Shown: positions 1 through 11,474, counted from the stretch's first letter. The stretch is 64,000 bases of DNA from Endothia cerciana (GCA_026119935.1 JALRMH010000015.1:620001-684000); one strand, 5' to 3'. Numbers and translations: made by a program. The notes: a model not told the origin generated them from the letters alone.

Positions 1-2306
1 GGTCCTGGCCATCGCCGCCAAGGCAAACTTCAAGCGGATCGTCAAGCTGCTGGTAGAAGCAGGCGTGGACATCAACTGGCAGGACAGCTCTGGCGAGACG
101 GCACTGCACATCGCTGCCAGATTCGGTCATGGCGAGTGTGCGCGTGTCCTGACCGAGGGCACGGACGAGCAGAAAGCCGACCTGGAGCTTGTGGAGAAGA
201 ACTTCAACTGGACACCGCTTCACATCGCCGCTGTGGATGGACACCTAGAGGTCGCGAGGCTGCTGGTCGAGGCCGGCGCCGACGTGGACAAGCTCGACTC
301 GTCCGGCTGGACGGCCAAGGAGCATGCCGCTCTGAGGGGCCACCTGCCCATCGCCCGCCTCCTGAAGGAGAACACCCGTGTGGATGAGATTGTGTCGACC
401 AACGGCGAGGATGGACAGACTACCAACAACACCGGTACCTCGCCACCAGAAGTCTCGTCCCTGGGCGACCGACGATCTAACGGGACATCACGGGCTGCCG
501 AGCCCGTCAAGACATTCGGGCATCGATACCTGAAGGACGAGAGCTTGGTCCTGGTCAGCCTTGGCTCTATGGACATGCGTAAGGACGTTGATGCTGTCAA
601 GCTTGACCGGGTCCCGCTCAACGAGGCCCACACCACGCAGCTGGACACTGCCCTGTCCGTCGTGGTATCCGCGAACGGCGCGCAGGGTGAGCCGACTATT
701 ATCGACCTGCCTGTCCACGAGAACATCTCCACGGAGCCAATTGTGTTCACAGCCAGGGACGCTGCGAAGGTGAAGCTGCTTTTCGACATCGTGCCAACCT
801 ACTCCGGCAACGAGAAGAACAAGATCGGCAGGGGTGTCGCCCTCCTCTCCAGCGTACGACCTTCTGTCGGCTCCAAGCGGATGAACCTCCAGGGTGACGT
901 CTGCGTGCCGGTCATGTCATCCGCCACCCTCGAAGTGATCGGCACCGTCAACTTCAACTTCCTCGTCATCACGCCCTTCTCCCACCCCAACATGGAGGTC
1001 ACCTCGTGGCAGACCTATTGGAAGAAGCTCGCCTCGACGATGGTCATCGGCCACCGCGGCCTCGGCAAGAACGTCACCAGCAACCGCTCCCTCCAGCTGG
1101 GCGAGAATACCGTCGAGTCCTTCATCGCAGCCGCCAACCTCGGCGCGCAGTACGTTGAGTTTGACGTCCAGCTGACCAAGGACCATGTACCCGTCATTTA
1201 CCACGACTTCCTCGTCAGCGAAACAGGCATCGACGCCCCCGTGCACACCTTGACCCTTGAACAGTTCCTGCACATCAACCCGGACGCGCGACGACTCAAC
1301 GGGAAGGAGATGCTCAACCAGACGCTGGAGCGGCACAAGGTCACGACGGGCACCAACGGCGTCCGCAGCGTCTCGCCCGGCCCGAGGCAGCGGTCCATGT
1401 CGGTCGGGTACGGCGTGGGGAACTCCCTGGCCGACGGTGGGGTGGCCGTGGCGGATGAGAGGATGAAGCACACGCGCGACTTCAAGGAGAAGGGCTACAA
1501 GGGCAACTCGCGGGGCAACTTCATCCAGGCGCCGTTCGCGACGCTCGAGGACCTGTTCAGGGACCTGCCGCAGGGCGTCGGGTTCAACATCGAGATGAAG
1601 TACCCGATGCTGCACGAGAGCGAGGAGCACGAGATGGACGCGTACGCGGTCGAGCTCAACTCGTTCTGCGACACGGTGCTCACAAAGGTGTACGACCTGG
1701 CCGGCGGGCGCCACATCATCTTCAGCAGCTTCAACCCGGACATCTGCCTCTGCCTGAGCTTCAAGCAGCCCAACTTCCCCATCATGTTCCTCTCCGACTC
1801 TGGCACGAGCCCCGTCGGCGACGTCCGCGCGAGCTCCCTCCAGGAGGCGATCCGCTTCGCGAGCCGGTGGAACCTGCTGGGCATCGTGAGCAACACGGGG
1901 CCCTTCACCAACTCGCCGCGGCTGGTGAGGGTGGTCAAGCAGCACGGGCTGGTGTGCGTCAGCTACGGCTCGGAGAATAACGATCCGCTTTTGGTGCAGG
2001 TAAGTCTCCCGACCGTCACTTTCTTCTCCCCAGTCGTGTCCCCATCGCTTGTTTCGTCCCGGCTTTTGATGAGAATGAGGGGCTGATGGCTGACCAACTC
2101 AACAGCGACAAGTCAAAGAGGGCATCGACGCCGTCATCGTCGACAGCGTGCTCGCGATCCGGAAGGGCCTCACCGAGCACGAGAGCAAGGCCGCGGGCGC
2201 ACTGCCCCGCTCGCTGCCGCGCGGGGCTTTCGAAGACGACGGCAGTGCGGTAGTGATCGACGAGGAGGATTTTGCGGACGGCGGCGTGAAGGTTGTCGCG
2301 AACTAG
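1..2306 (+). CDS. GDE1: Gde1-type glycerophosphodiester phosphodiesterase with ankyrin repeats (5' partial)
   Basis: The frame is open from base 2, so the 5' end (expected SPX domain) lies outside the window. Exons are <2-1999 and 2106-2306; the 106-bp intron has a GTAAGT donor and an AACAG acceptor, and both junctions fall between codons. The N-terminal part seen is ankyrin repeats (TPLHIAAVDGHLEVARLL and neighbours, up to about base 375). A GDPD domain starts near base 1045. It keeps the catalytic residues of the family: VIGHRGLGKN, GENTVESF, EFDVQLTKD and IYHD. The family hydrolyses glycerophosphocholine or glycerophosphoinositol to glycerol-3-phosphate in the cytosol, linking phospholipid turnover to phosphate supply. 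The related Pho81/NUC-2 regulators share the layout; intact catalytic residues favour Gde1. No other interruption is seen. Confidence 0.85.
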
Positions 2307-2983
2307 ATAGATCCCCCAGGGCGGTGGTGGGGCGGACGGGTGGGCTCCTGTTTGCATTCTCATGGCATAGAGATGAGGGGCGGTCCTCCTGACCCGGTCG
2401 GTGATGGAGGCTCCCCCCCGCGGACACGGGCATTGGGGACGCAACGGAACCCAGCAGCAAACAGGAATCGCAAGGCGACTCCAGAAACAAAGATCAGGAA
2501 ACAGAAAAGGGGACCCAGATAGAACCGCTGCGGGCATAGTTACGGTGTTTTTCCTTTTTATAACCTTTCTCCGGTCCTGGTTCATGGACCATATCATATA
2601 TACATACATTAGTCTCGGGCGGCGCGAAATGTTTACTTGGTCCAGATTTACCGAGGAGGGGGGGGGGGGGACCGATCAATCCCTTGCTATCCTTTTTGCC
2701 GATATGAAAGCATGGCGCATGTTTTGGTCTGTAATGAGCAGAGGAGAGCATGGTGGCTGCGGTATACATACCAGTCATCCGACACGAATGAACAGAATTC
2801 TCTCGAAGGTGTTGAATCCTCATCCTTGTGCCTGTATGCTCATTAGCCGAGTATGAAGTGCGCCTATCCTGTAGCCATACGCCTGCCAAGACCTCTCGGC
2901 ATCCTCATCTTGCGTGTATGTATGTACAGCTCCAAAGGTGTCCCCGGTCCGGATTGGCTTCTTCCCACCTGTCGGAGAGGACC
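2307..2983. other. Intergenic, convergent 3' flanks
   Basis: 677 bp between the tail-to-tail ends of the Gde1 and Pxa2 genes. It holds a G12 run near 2659-2670 and no supported gene. It should contain both 3' UTRs. Confidence 0.6.
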
Positions 2984-5363
2984 TCACGCGGAGGTCAGCT
3001 CCTCCATCCTCCTCTCCAGCTCCGGCACCTGCCTTAACAGCACCTCCAGGTCCTCCCTCTCGTCCTCCAGCCTCATCCGCCTGTCCGCGTCCAGCTTGGT
3101 GAAGATGTAGTTCCCCTGGCCGTCGAACTGCAGGATGTGGCTGTGGTACTTCCACAGGCTCCGCCTGTGGCTCACGGTCATGAGCGTGATCCCCAGCGCC
3201 TTGGCGTTGTCGTACATGACCTTCTCCGTGTCGAGCGTCACCGAGGAGGTGCACTCGTCGAGGATCGCGTACCGCGGCCTGTGGTAGAAGAGCCGCGCCA
3301 TCGCCACGCGCTGCTGCAGCCCGCCCGACAGGACGTCGCGCCACTCGGCCTCGGCGTCCCAGCCCTCGGGGTAGAGGGTGACCAGGTTCTCGAGGTTGAG
3401 GACCTTGAGGATCTCGAGCAGGTCGCTGTCGGCCACGCCCTTTGCGCGGGTCATGCGCAGGCCGTCGGGATAGGTGATCTGCTGCCGCAGCGAGCCGCGG
3501 GAGAGGTAGGGCCGCTGCGGGATGTAGAAGATGTCCGTGAAGGGGGGCTTGTAGACGGTGCCGCCGTAGACGGGCCAGAGGCCGCCGAGGATGCGGAAGA
3601 GCGAGGACTTGCCGCAGCCGTTGGGGCCGACGACGAGAAGGTGGTCGCCCTGTTTCAGGGAGAAGGAGAGAGCTTTGACGAGGACATCGCCGTTGGGGGA
3701 GATGATTGGTCTGTGTGGTGTCAGCTCGGCGGGTCAGGATGGGGGGGACTTGTTCCCGGGACGAGACCTACACATTGATGAACTCGATATCCTTGCTTTC
3801 CACGACCTCGCCCCTGCCCTTGAGCACAGCCTCGTTGCCTTCGGTGCCTGCGCTGGACATGAGCTTCTTCTCAAAGCGACCGTTCTGGATATCGTCCATG
3901 ACCTCCAGCAGTGTGGCGACCCGCGAGGTGTACCCGGCCAGCTCCATGACCTCCCTATACGAGAACATGATGCGCCCGAACGCATCGGATGCAGACAGCA
4001 GCATCCTCCGGTTCGTCACAAACGACTCTGTCCTGTCGCCCATGTTCTGGGTGATGGAGCCCGGGAACTTGACAAAGACCGGCGCGCTACAGAGCATCAG
4101 TCCCAGCGCGCCCCAGATATACTTGATGACGTAGTCCTCCATGAAGCCGTGGTAGAAGCGCCGCCGCAGGATGTAGTTGACGTGCTTGATGAGGGTGAAG
4201 TAGCCCTTGTCGAGGGTGTCCTTCTCGACCTCGTGGCCCGCGTACAGGGCCACCTCCTCGCTGTGGTCTATTAACCTCGAGTGCTGGAAGCGAAACTCGC
4301 CTTCTAGCCTCGCCTCGTCCGCGACGTATTTGCCGAAGGGCGGTGTGAGTGCCCGCATGCCGTTCGCCGACAGCTGGACCAGCAGGGACATAAACATAAC
4401 GCCCTCGCCCCCTACACTACTAGAAAGCGACCACGTATAGATCGTCTGTATATTGTCGGTAAGCCCGTCCAGTGTGCGCCGGGATTGCCCCCCCGAGGAC
4501 TTACCATGTCGAGCAGCGGCTTGGCCAGGTTACTATACAGCTCAGCCAGGCTGTTTGAGAACTTCGCAACGTCGACCGCAATGAGCTGGTCCGGGTTTTT
4601 TATCCTGTCGTCCAGCGCTGAGATTCCGTAGAAGGTCAACTTGGACAGGTACTTGTCGTGGATATGCTGCGTGAGCCTCGTCCGGTACTGCAGAGACAGC
4701 TCCGCCTGATGCCACGACAGCTGCAGGACCGCCCAGGTTAGCACGCCGTGTCTCCTTCCGGGCCGGGCACCCGCCACAACAACGTACCATCGAGTTCGTA
4801 AAGGTAGCCGGCACGGCAATCAGCATCCACCAGACGATCCTCATCAGGAACTCCTTCCCGTGGCCCCTGACAAGCGCCTTCACGATCGCGCCGTCCATGG
4901 CGGCGACCTTGACGCTGATGAGCGTCCTCACGACCAGGAAGAAGCTGTGGCTGACCAGCAGCCGCGTCTCGTGGCTCCGCCAGCCGGGCACCACGATCCT
5001 CATCAGCCGCAGCAGGCTCCGGAAGAATTCCCGGTCGAGTTCGACCTTCTTCTTCTTGGCCCTCTTGTTGCCGGCGGGGCCGCCCCCGTCCCCGTCATCC
5101 CGGTGGGCCTCGGGCGTGGACCCGCCGCGCTCCCTGAGCTGCGCGGCGTCGCGCCTTGACGCGGCCTTCTGCTCGGCGATGGCGTTGCGCACGCGGTTGA
5201 TGAGCGCGACGAGGAGGGTCAGGTAGACGGCGCGGGAGACGCGGGAGCGGTTGGCCAGGTAGAGGTCGGTCAGCTGGGACACGACGGAGCGGACGGAGCG
5301 CTCGCGCTGGCCCGGGGAGGACCTCGGCATCGCGGGGAGGGAGGGCTTGGACTGCGAGGCCAT
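2984..5363 (-). CDS. PXA2: Peroxisomal long-chain acyl-CoA half ABC transporter, Pxa2 type (ABCD family)
   Basis: Four exons on the minus strand: 5363-4788, 4720-4505, 4445-3772 and 3710-2984; the introns are 67, 59 and 61 bp. The spliced frame gives 730 aa, normal for filamentous Pxa2. An N-terminal membrane domain is followed by the ABCD-specific EAA-like segment (DHSEEVALYAGHEVEK). One nucleotide-binding domain follows, with Walker A GPNGCGKSS (about residue 520), signature LSGGLQQRVAMARL (about 615), Walker B YAILDECTS and a switch His in TVSHR. Family members heterodimerise with Pxa1 and import long-chain acyl-CoA into peroxisomes for beta-oxidation. LSGGLQQR with LDECTSSVTLDTE is, from memory, the Pxa2 rather than the Pxa1 pattern. 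A run of Lys near residues 108-112 is basic but not diagnostic. Its 5' leader carries the GA/GT tract described separately. Confidence 0.9.
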
Positions 5364-5543
5364 GGTGGGCTGCCGTGGGGATTCTTGGGGGTAGCGATGC
5401 GACCGTGGCGTCTGTCCGTCCTGCTCGGTCTAGGGGGTGAAGAAGAGGCCGTAGTCCTCGAGATCGGGCTTTCGTTGGAACCTGGACGAGGTCCCTCGGC
5501 GCTGGAGAGAGAGGGAGAGAGGGAGAGAGAGAGAGAGAGAGAG

Positions 5544-5592
<49 letters not shown>

Positions 5593-6203
5593 GTTCGTAC
5601 GGGAAGAGCGGCTGGATGGATGGGAAGAGGCCGCTGTCAAGCTGTCCTATGTCTTGGGCGGTTGACAGCACTGCTCTCGTGATATCATGGCCGACGCGCA
5701 ACGGTGTGAACAGGAAGCAGGGGAAAAAAGGATTGTGACCCTCGTCGCCGGCGTGGGTAGTAATGGCATGTCTGGCCACGGACGGGGACCAGAATGATTA
5801 AATGATGGACCTGACCTGGCCTGGGCTGCCAGATTCCTGTTGAGGCAAGTCCCTCGGTCAGTGAAGTGACACCCCAGGTCAGGTCAAACCAACCCCCCCC
5901 CCCCCCAAACCAAGCCTCAGGCCTCGGGGGCCCGCTGTGCACCCGCACGCAGGCCTTGGGGGAACGGACCCCCCGGCCAATTTAGCATGTGATTCTGGGG
6001 AAGGCAATAAGAAAAAAGTTGGCGGGGATCGAACAGGGGACGGGCTGTGGCGGTGTGATATTCTCCAGCCACGCTTCTCAGCCACACCTCGATACTCCTA
6101 TTGTGGTAGCAGTGAGTAGGCGTGTAGATAACTCGAATGCTATGCCGTTCCCATCCCCCACTCACACTCACGATTTCATCACACCGAATCTCAGGAACGG
6201 ACC
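5364..6203. other. Divergent intergenic region, pxa2 / small membrane protein
   Basis: 840 bp between divergent start codons. It holds a long dinucleotide tract (5505-5590), a C14 run near 5893-5906, and on the minus strand near 6015-6095 an A/B-box-like pair followed by a T run (see findings). No gene supported. Confidence 0.6.
5505..5590. repeat. (GA)n(GT)n compound microsatellite
   Basis: About 43 bp of GA units, interrupted by GGG twice, pass directly into about 42 bp of pure GT. The tract sits 140-230 bp upstream of the pxa2 start codon, so on the transcribed strand the leader would read (AC)n(TC)n. Confidence 0.95.
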
Positions 6204-7085
6204 ATGTTCTTGCAGAGCCTGATATGCCTCCTCACAGGCGTATCCCTCTCGCTCGCAAATGTAGAAAAGACCATCTTCCTGGGCCCCGAGCCCGTCAACA
6301 TCCCACAGTCGAGCCCCGGCCTCTCCGACCTCCACATCGACGTCCTCACGCCGGATGACTGGTCGCTGAGGACACGCGTGGGAGCCATCTTCCCGACGGC
6401 CGACCTGCCGAGGGGGGCCGAGACGTGGCTCGTACTGGACAACCTGACCGAGGGCCAGAGGTACGAGGTGCGGATCTGCTGGCTCGCAACCGTGAGTTCT
6501 TTCATCTCACCCCTCTCCAGCCTCACGAGAGAGGGAAAGCATCCGTGCCATGAGGGGCTCTGGGACCCGAGGACTAACACGCGCGCGACCCCCGTCTCCC
6601 CCCCGCCGCAGCAACCCACCGCCTTCCACCTCGAGACGTACGAGCTCCCGCACGTCTTCGGGACGCCCGCCCTCATCACCTCGCTGTACAACTACTCCAT
6701 GTCCCGGCAGCAGCAGGAACAGCAGCCACACCCCCCCAGGCCCTCCCCCCCGGCCGCCGCCTCCTCCTCCTCCTCCTCCTCCTCCTCCGTCCTCTTCCTC
6801 CGCGTCTCCGCGGCGGCGGACTACTTCACCCTCGACAGCGCCCTCATGCGGCACCCCGAACCCGTGCACGCGGACCTCATCCTGGACCCCTTCGTGTACA
6901 ACATCCTGCCGCGCACCCTGGTCCCCACGGTGGCGTACGTCGTGCTTGTGGCGGCCGGGTCGTGGATGCTGGCGACGAGGGTGGTCGTGCCCTTCCTGAG
7001 GGGTCTGGCCGCCGCTGAGGGGGGTGCTGGGGTTATTGTGGAGGGGGAGGGGAGGGAGGAGGAGGAGAAGAAGAAGATGAAGTAG
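6204..7085 (+). CDS. Predicted secretory-pathway type I membrane protein, possibly Pga1-like
   Basis: Exons 6204-6491 and 6612-7085 give 253 aa. The 120-bp intron (donor GTGAGT, acceptor GCCGCAG) is a multiple of three and has no in-frame stop, so the whole span also reads as one 293-codon frame; splicing joins ICWLAT to QPTAFHLETY. An N-terminal signal peptide (MFLQSLICLLTGVSLSLA), a luminal domain, a Ser run coded by (TCC)n near 6762-6789, one membrane helix (VPTVAYVVLVAAGSWMLA) and an acidic/basic tail are visible. The layout (signal peptide, luminal domain with a YEVRICW stretch, one C-terminal helix) resembles fungal Pga1, the Gpi18 partner in GPI mannosyltransferase II. That assignment rests on recollection only. 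Confidence 0.6.
   Translation: MFLQSLICLLTGVSLSLANVEKTIFLGPEPVNIPQSSPGLSDLHIDVLTPDDWSLRTRVGAIFPTADLPRGAETWLVLDNLTEGQRYEVRICWLATVSSFISPLSSLTREGKHPCHEGLWDPRTNTRATPVSPPPQQPTAFHLETYELPHVFGTPALITSLYNYSMSRQQQEQQPHPPRPSPPAAASSSSSSSSSVLFLRVSAAADYFTLDSALMRHPEPVHADLILDPFVYNILPRTLVPTVAYVVLVAAGSWMLATRVVVPFLRGLAAAEGGAGVIVEGEGREEEEKKKMK
6762..6789 (+). repeat. (TCC)n / poly-Ser coding microsatellite
   Basis: About nine TCC triplets encoding a serine run in the second exon of the small membrane protein, just before its conserved membrane-proximal block. Confidence 0.85.
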
Positions 7086-7800
7086 GGGGCCGGGTGCGGA
7101 TGGCCCAGCATGGTTCGCATCAGCTGTTCGGTGCCGTCTTATCAGGTCCGCCGGGGGGGTTGGGCTGGACCTAGTAGATTGGGGTGTGCCATCGCCCTGA
7201 ATGTGCAAATACCATTTTGAGGCGCGGCTACGAAGCATGGCCCTCTGGCTCTAACATCAGTTTCCATGGTATCCAAGGTGCACCCCGATCTTTTTTTTTT
7301 TTTTTTTTTTTTTTCTCTTTTTGAGAGGCAGGCCAATACAGCCTCCTGTGACAAGTAGTCTAAATACCGATTATGAATCGCTGATACAAAAGAGATACTG
7401 CCAATAACAGGTCTTCGAGCACCGCGATGGCGCCTCTTGGTTGCCGGGGGGAGAAAAAAAACTAGCCAGACCATCATCCTCTTCCCCTCGGGATCGCGCA
7501 GCCCAAGCTAGCGGCCCTCGTTGCGACCGTCACGAATCCGAGGCCCGACGATGAGCTTGGTGATGAGAGGGTGGTGGCCTTTGACCCCATAGACCAGCAC
7601 CGCGTGCGCATCTAATCTAGTCAGACTTCATGAAGGGGGGCACCCGTTCCGCCCGGTGCCGTCCACGCAGCCCTATCTGCCATCTGGCCATCTGGCCACC
7701 TCACCACACGTCACCTGCCCAATAATACAGCCCTGCCAACTCCTTCCCTTCACCCCGGTACAGCTCGGCGCACAGGCACGGGCAGCTCCAACCAGTCCGG
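7086..7800. other. Intergenic, convergent 3' flanks
   Basis: 715 bp between converging genes, with a T24 run at 7291-7314. No supported gene; presumably 3' UTRs. Confidence 0.6.
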
Positions 7801-8581
7801 CTAGTATGGCGGGTTGTTTCCGTACTGGTGACTCGAATGGTTCACAGGCGGTCCCTGGCTGTACGATTGCTGCTGCGGATATTGACCCGGCGGCGGCGGA
7901 CAATATCCTCCTTGTTGCCCACCGTATGACGGCGGCTGCTGGGGCCCAAACCCGCCGCCGTGGTGTTGCGGGGACCCGTAGGGATTGCCAGGTCCTTGGG
8001 GCTGCCCGTACTGATGTGGTGGGGCCGGCCCCGGCGGTGGTCCTCCCATCTGCCCATGCTGGCCGTATTGTGAATGTTGCGGCGGACCCGGGTAGCCGTG
8101 CTGCTGTCCTCCCTCGTACTGGCTCGGAGGCGGCGGCGGGAAGCTCGGCGTGCTGTGCTGCTGTGGCGCGTGGCCGTAGGGGTTGGGTGGCTGCTGTGAG
8201 GATGTCGTGTAGGACGGTGTCGAGTGTGAGGCCGCGTTCGAGGCGGGTGTGTGGTACGACGGCGGCTGCGACTGGGGAGTATGCGCTTGCCCCGCAGGCT
8301 GATGTTGATGCGACCCTGATGGTTGGTAGGACGCTGGGGGCGCTGAACCACCGTAGCCTCCTTGTTGGCCGGAATTCGAGTACCCGTAATTCTGGCCCTG
8401 TTATCGAGGTTCCATGTCAGTCCTGTCCCCTGTGCGCCTTTAGGCAGGCCAGGTTGTCGAGCGCTTCAACTCACCGATGGCTGCGACTGTCCGCCAAACA
8501 TGTGCGCAACCCCGCCCATCATGGACCCCAGCCCTCCCGAGCTCTGGCTATGCGCCGACTGCCCGCCATGGTAGTTCTGCG

Positions 8582-8631
<50 letters not shown>

Positions 8632-9281
8632 GGCTTGTTTCCAGAGGAGAAGAGGTTCGACGCGAGCTGGCCGACGAGCTTACCCCCCAGGCCGCCCGAT
8701 CCGGTCTGTCCTGACGAGCTATGGCTGCCGCCGGAACCGCCGTGTGTAAGGCCGCTGAAAACCTGGCTTGCGAGACCGCTGAGGTTGTTGGAGTTGTTGT
8801 GGCTGCCGCCCTGCTTGCCGCCTAGTAGTGCGTTCATCGCGATGCTCTGTTCGGGAAGCCCGGGTCAGCGTGCCCGTCCGCGAAGACAAGTTGCGCCCAC
8901 CGAGCCGCAGCGTGACGTGCTTACCCCTAAGCCCCTCTCGCCGGATGGGCCGTCGCCCACCCCTCTCGTCCCGCCGTTTTCGTCAGGCATCACGGGTTCC
9001 ATCCTCCCGTCCGCGTGCTTGACGGTCTGGGTGCCGTCCGGGTGGGTGATGAGTTCGGGCTGGCCGGCCCCCGGGACGCCGTATGGGTGTTCGAGATTCG
9101 AGGCCGGCGTGCCGCCTATCGGCGCGGCGTCCGTGGGGACATCCCACTGCGACACGCCGGTCGAGAGCTGGACGTAGTAGTACTTCTTGCTCTTGGAGTC
9201 CCACTGCGCGATCCAGCCCGGAGGCAGGTGGGGTGGGGCCTGCGTGGGGCCCTCGCCGCCCGGCGAGCCTGGTCCTGACAT
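7801..9281 (-). CDS. WW-domain, Gly/Pro/Gln-rich protein with polyglutamine tract
   Basis: Exons 9281-8925, 8846-8475 and 8397-7801 (introns 78 and 77 bp, all junctions between codons) give 441 aa. The start MSGPGSPGGEG was preferred over an in-frame ATG at 9497 because the intervening residues are low-complexity and fungal WW proteins of this type begin just before the WW domain. The WW domain (LPPGWIAQWD ... YYYVQLSTGVSQWDVPT) has both signature tryptophans and binds proline-rich ligands. The middle is Gly/Ser-rich with a Gln16 run (8587-8634). The C-terminal 200 residues are a disordered Q/P/G/Y-rich region with repeated PPPGQYPQQ-like segments, suggestive of a condensate-forming protein. 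Specific function unknown. Confidence 0.85.
8587..8634 (-). repeat. (CAG)n coding repeat, polyglutamine
   Basis: About 16 uninterrupted CTG triplets on the + strand encode a Gln16 run in the WW-domain protein. Confidence 0.95.
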
Positions 9282-10337
9282 GTTGCTGTCTGCCTGGCCC
9301 AGCGGAAGATCCCTCGACGAGGAGTATCGAGAGAGATAGGCAGGCGGGGCGTTGATACTGGGGGAGGGTGGTGGGGAGAAGGGCGTGCTGTGGGAGGAGA
9401 GCGCACGGAGTACCCACGCGTCGCAGGGTTGGGCCACAGCGTTCCGGATAGCTAGGCCAGGCGAGGGCTGTTGTCGAAGAGGCGCAGCAGCCCTCAACGG
9501 TCGTGGCAGCTACCGTAGAAGACCGGTTTCTTGTTGCTATTGCTCGCCCCGGGACCGAGTTGTCAGGCCCAGCTTCCGGCTCAGGTTACTGCTGTGCCCT
9601 GATGCCCAACACGGAGATGGATGTCGCAACCGGGGTCTCGGGTGGATCAAGCAATCGGCGCGGTGGTGCTGAGTATAGGACCCCTTGCCCCAGAGCTGGC
9701 TTGATGATACGTAATGACAAGGCCCGGGACCTTCATACATATGCTCGCGGGTCTGGGTCCTGGCCAGCACGATCAGGGCTCGGGGTTATATCTTCAGGGG
9801 CGAGGGGGAGGGGAGGGAATTTAAGATATAAAGAAAGGAGAGGGAAAAAAAAGGAAAAAGAAAAAAAGGGCGCACAAGAGTCGTCGTGTGAGCAGGGATT
9901 CGAAGGCCTCTGGTGATGGTGGAGAGCTAGAGCTTGCAGCGTTTCCCGGCCCAGGCGTGTGCGCTGTCTGCTGCAGGCCAAAGAGTGCTGACCTGACGCT
10001 GGGGGGGGGGGCGCACAGCAAGAGACACAGCCCCGCTACCTAGGCTGAAGGTGACCTCGGTGAGGGGCACTTACACCCCCATCCATGCACGTGGCGGCCT
10101 CTATCCCCAAGAAGGGCCTGCGGGTCAACGCGCCACACTGCCAAGCAGGTTGTTGAAGATCCAGTTCAGAAGAACCCTGCTGTAGGACAAGCTGCTGCGG
10201 GATGATGTGCGGTGGGATGGCTCGCAGCTCATGTCCACAGTCCTGTTGCCGCAACCTGCCCACCCAGGTCCTGCTAACAATGACTGACGACCACCAGACA
10301 GGTCTCTCTCTACCACACCACAGGCCTGCCTTGCAAT
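9282..10337. other. Divergent intergenic region
   Basis: 1,056 bp between the divergent starts of the WW protein and the 2EXR protein. It contains a purine-rich stretch near 9796-9880 (A/G, mostly GGGAGGGGA and AAAGGAAAAA) and a G10 run near 10004. No gene supported. Confidence 0.55.
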
Positions 10338-11474
10338 ATGGCTGCTGCTTCATTTCACAGGTTCCCAGATCTGCCCAGGGAGATCCGTGATGAGGTCTGG
10401 GCATTATGCCTCCCCCACCGTGTCCTCGAGGTGGACGAGCCCGACCCGGCCTGGTACTTTCACGAGAAATACCCAAAGGGGGATCCGCCCCTGGAGGAGG
10501 GAGAGCCGCTCCCCTGCTCAATGCGGCACACGTCCAGGCTCAACGCAGCCCCTCCCCTCATCTCGAAGGTCTGCCACGAGGCGCGGGTGGTGGCGCTGGC
10601 GAGCGGCGGCATGACCAGCCCGGAGGAGGCAGGGCACCCCATCTGGCTCTCCAGGGTATCGAGGCCTATCGAAAAGTACTGGTTCGATCGCGCCAGGGAC
10701 TCCCTCCACCTCCACTGGCACTCATTCCTCAGTGACATCGTAATCAGCGACCTATCCGGCTCCACCCCTGTACGTCAGTTCGCGTCTATGAACGTCAGCC
10801 AGGGCAGGCTGTCCATAGCGGATGACCTGCTTGACGCCAGCTCGCACCAGAGAAGGCAGAAGATCGCAAGGGAGCTGGAACTGCGACCGCGCTGGCCCAT
10901 CTGCGGGGCCGTGGTCGTGATCCACGTCACCGACGAGGACGCGGCCGTCCGGTCCAACCTCTGGGGCACGCTCGGAGAGCAGCGCATCGTCCTCGTTGAC
11001 GCGTTCGACTCGGGGCGACTTGAGAAGTACCGCCAGTTCTGGCAGGCCCACGGGAGGCAAGATGATCTCGAGACCAGGGCTTTCTTTGAGGCGTTTGTCG
11101 ACGGCCTGCCCAGGGTCCATTACCTGGAGACGCCGCAGGAGTTCCTGCAGGACGTGGAAGTCAGGTGGCTTCACTCCCTCCTCCACCCCGGTTCGTGTAG
11201 CAAAATCGTGCAGCTCATGAAGGAGGTGTGGCTCCGGAAGCCCGAGGACTTCGGCGCGGAAGACGATTCTCTCCTTGTCGACTATGGGGACCTGCCCGGG
11301 AGACCGTTCGCGAGGCAGGTCTGGGAGCCGAGGCGCGACCATCCGTGGGTGGAACAAGCCCTCTCGCGCATGCCCAAGTTTCATCCAACTGTTATGTTCC
11401 GCTTGTGTACAGACATCTGTCCCACTCGTCGACCGAAACGCCCAGGACGAGTGAAGGAGGAGGCGGACTATTGA
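10338..11474 (+). CDS. 2EXR domain protein
   Basis: Single-exon gene, 378 aa. The N-terminus (FHRFPDLPREIRDEVWALCLPHRVLEVD) matches the fungal 2EXR domain: an aromatic-F-P-x-LP-x-EIR-x-x-(I/V)W block followed by a strand ending in VLEVD, and then LISKVCHEARVVAL. These proteins are abundant in Pezizomycotina and poorly characterised. The block looks like a degenerate F-box, but ubiquitin-ligase function is not shown. The start is the first ATG of the frame, 33 bp before the conserved block. A tail rich in Arg and Pro ends the protein. Confidence 0.8.
   Translation: MAAASFHRFPDLPREIRDEVWALCLPHRVLEVDEPDPAWYFHEKYPKGDPPLEEGEPLPCSMRHTSRLNAAPPLISKVCHEARVVALASGGMTSPEEAGHPIWLSRVSRPIEKYWFDRARDSLHLHWHSFLSDIVISDLSGSTPVRQFASMNVSQGRLSIADDLLDASSHQRRQKIARELELRPRWPICGAVVVIHVTDEDAAVRSNLWGTLGEQRIVLVDAFDSGRLEKYRQFWQAHGRQDDLETRAFFEAFVDGLPRVHYLETPQEFLQDVEVRWLHSLLHPGSCSKIVQLMKEVWLRKPEDFGAEDDSLLVDYGDLPGRPFARQVWEPRRDHPWVEQALSRMPKFHPTVMFRLCTDICPTRRPKRPGRVKEEADY

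Noticed and set aside
917..1945. 342-codon open frame on the - strand
   Set aside because: Antisense of the GDPD domain of the Gde1 gene.
5893..5906. Homopolymer runs (C, G, A, T) across intergenic regions, such as this C14, as possible origins or telomeric DNA
   Set aside because: Scattered mononucleotide runs with no TTAGGG array; ordinary for intergenic DNA.
7656..8714. 352-codon open frame on the + strand
   Set aside because: Antisense of the WW-domain protein, including translation of the CTG repeat as poly-Leu.
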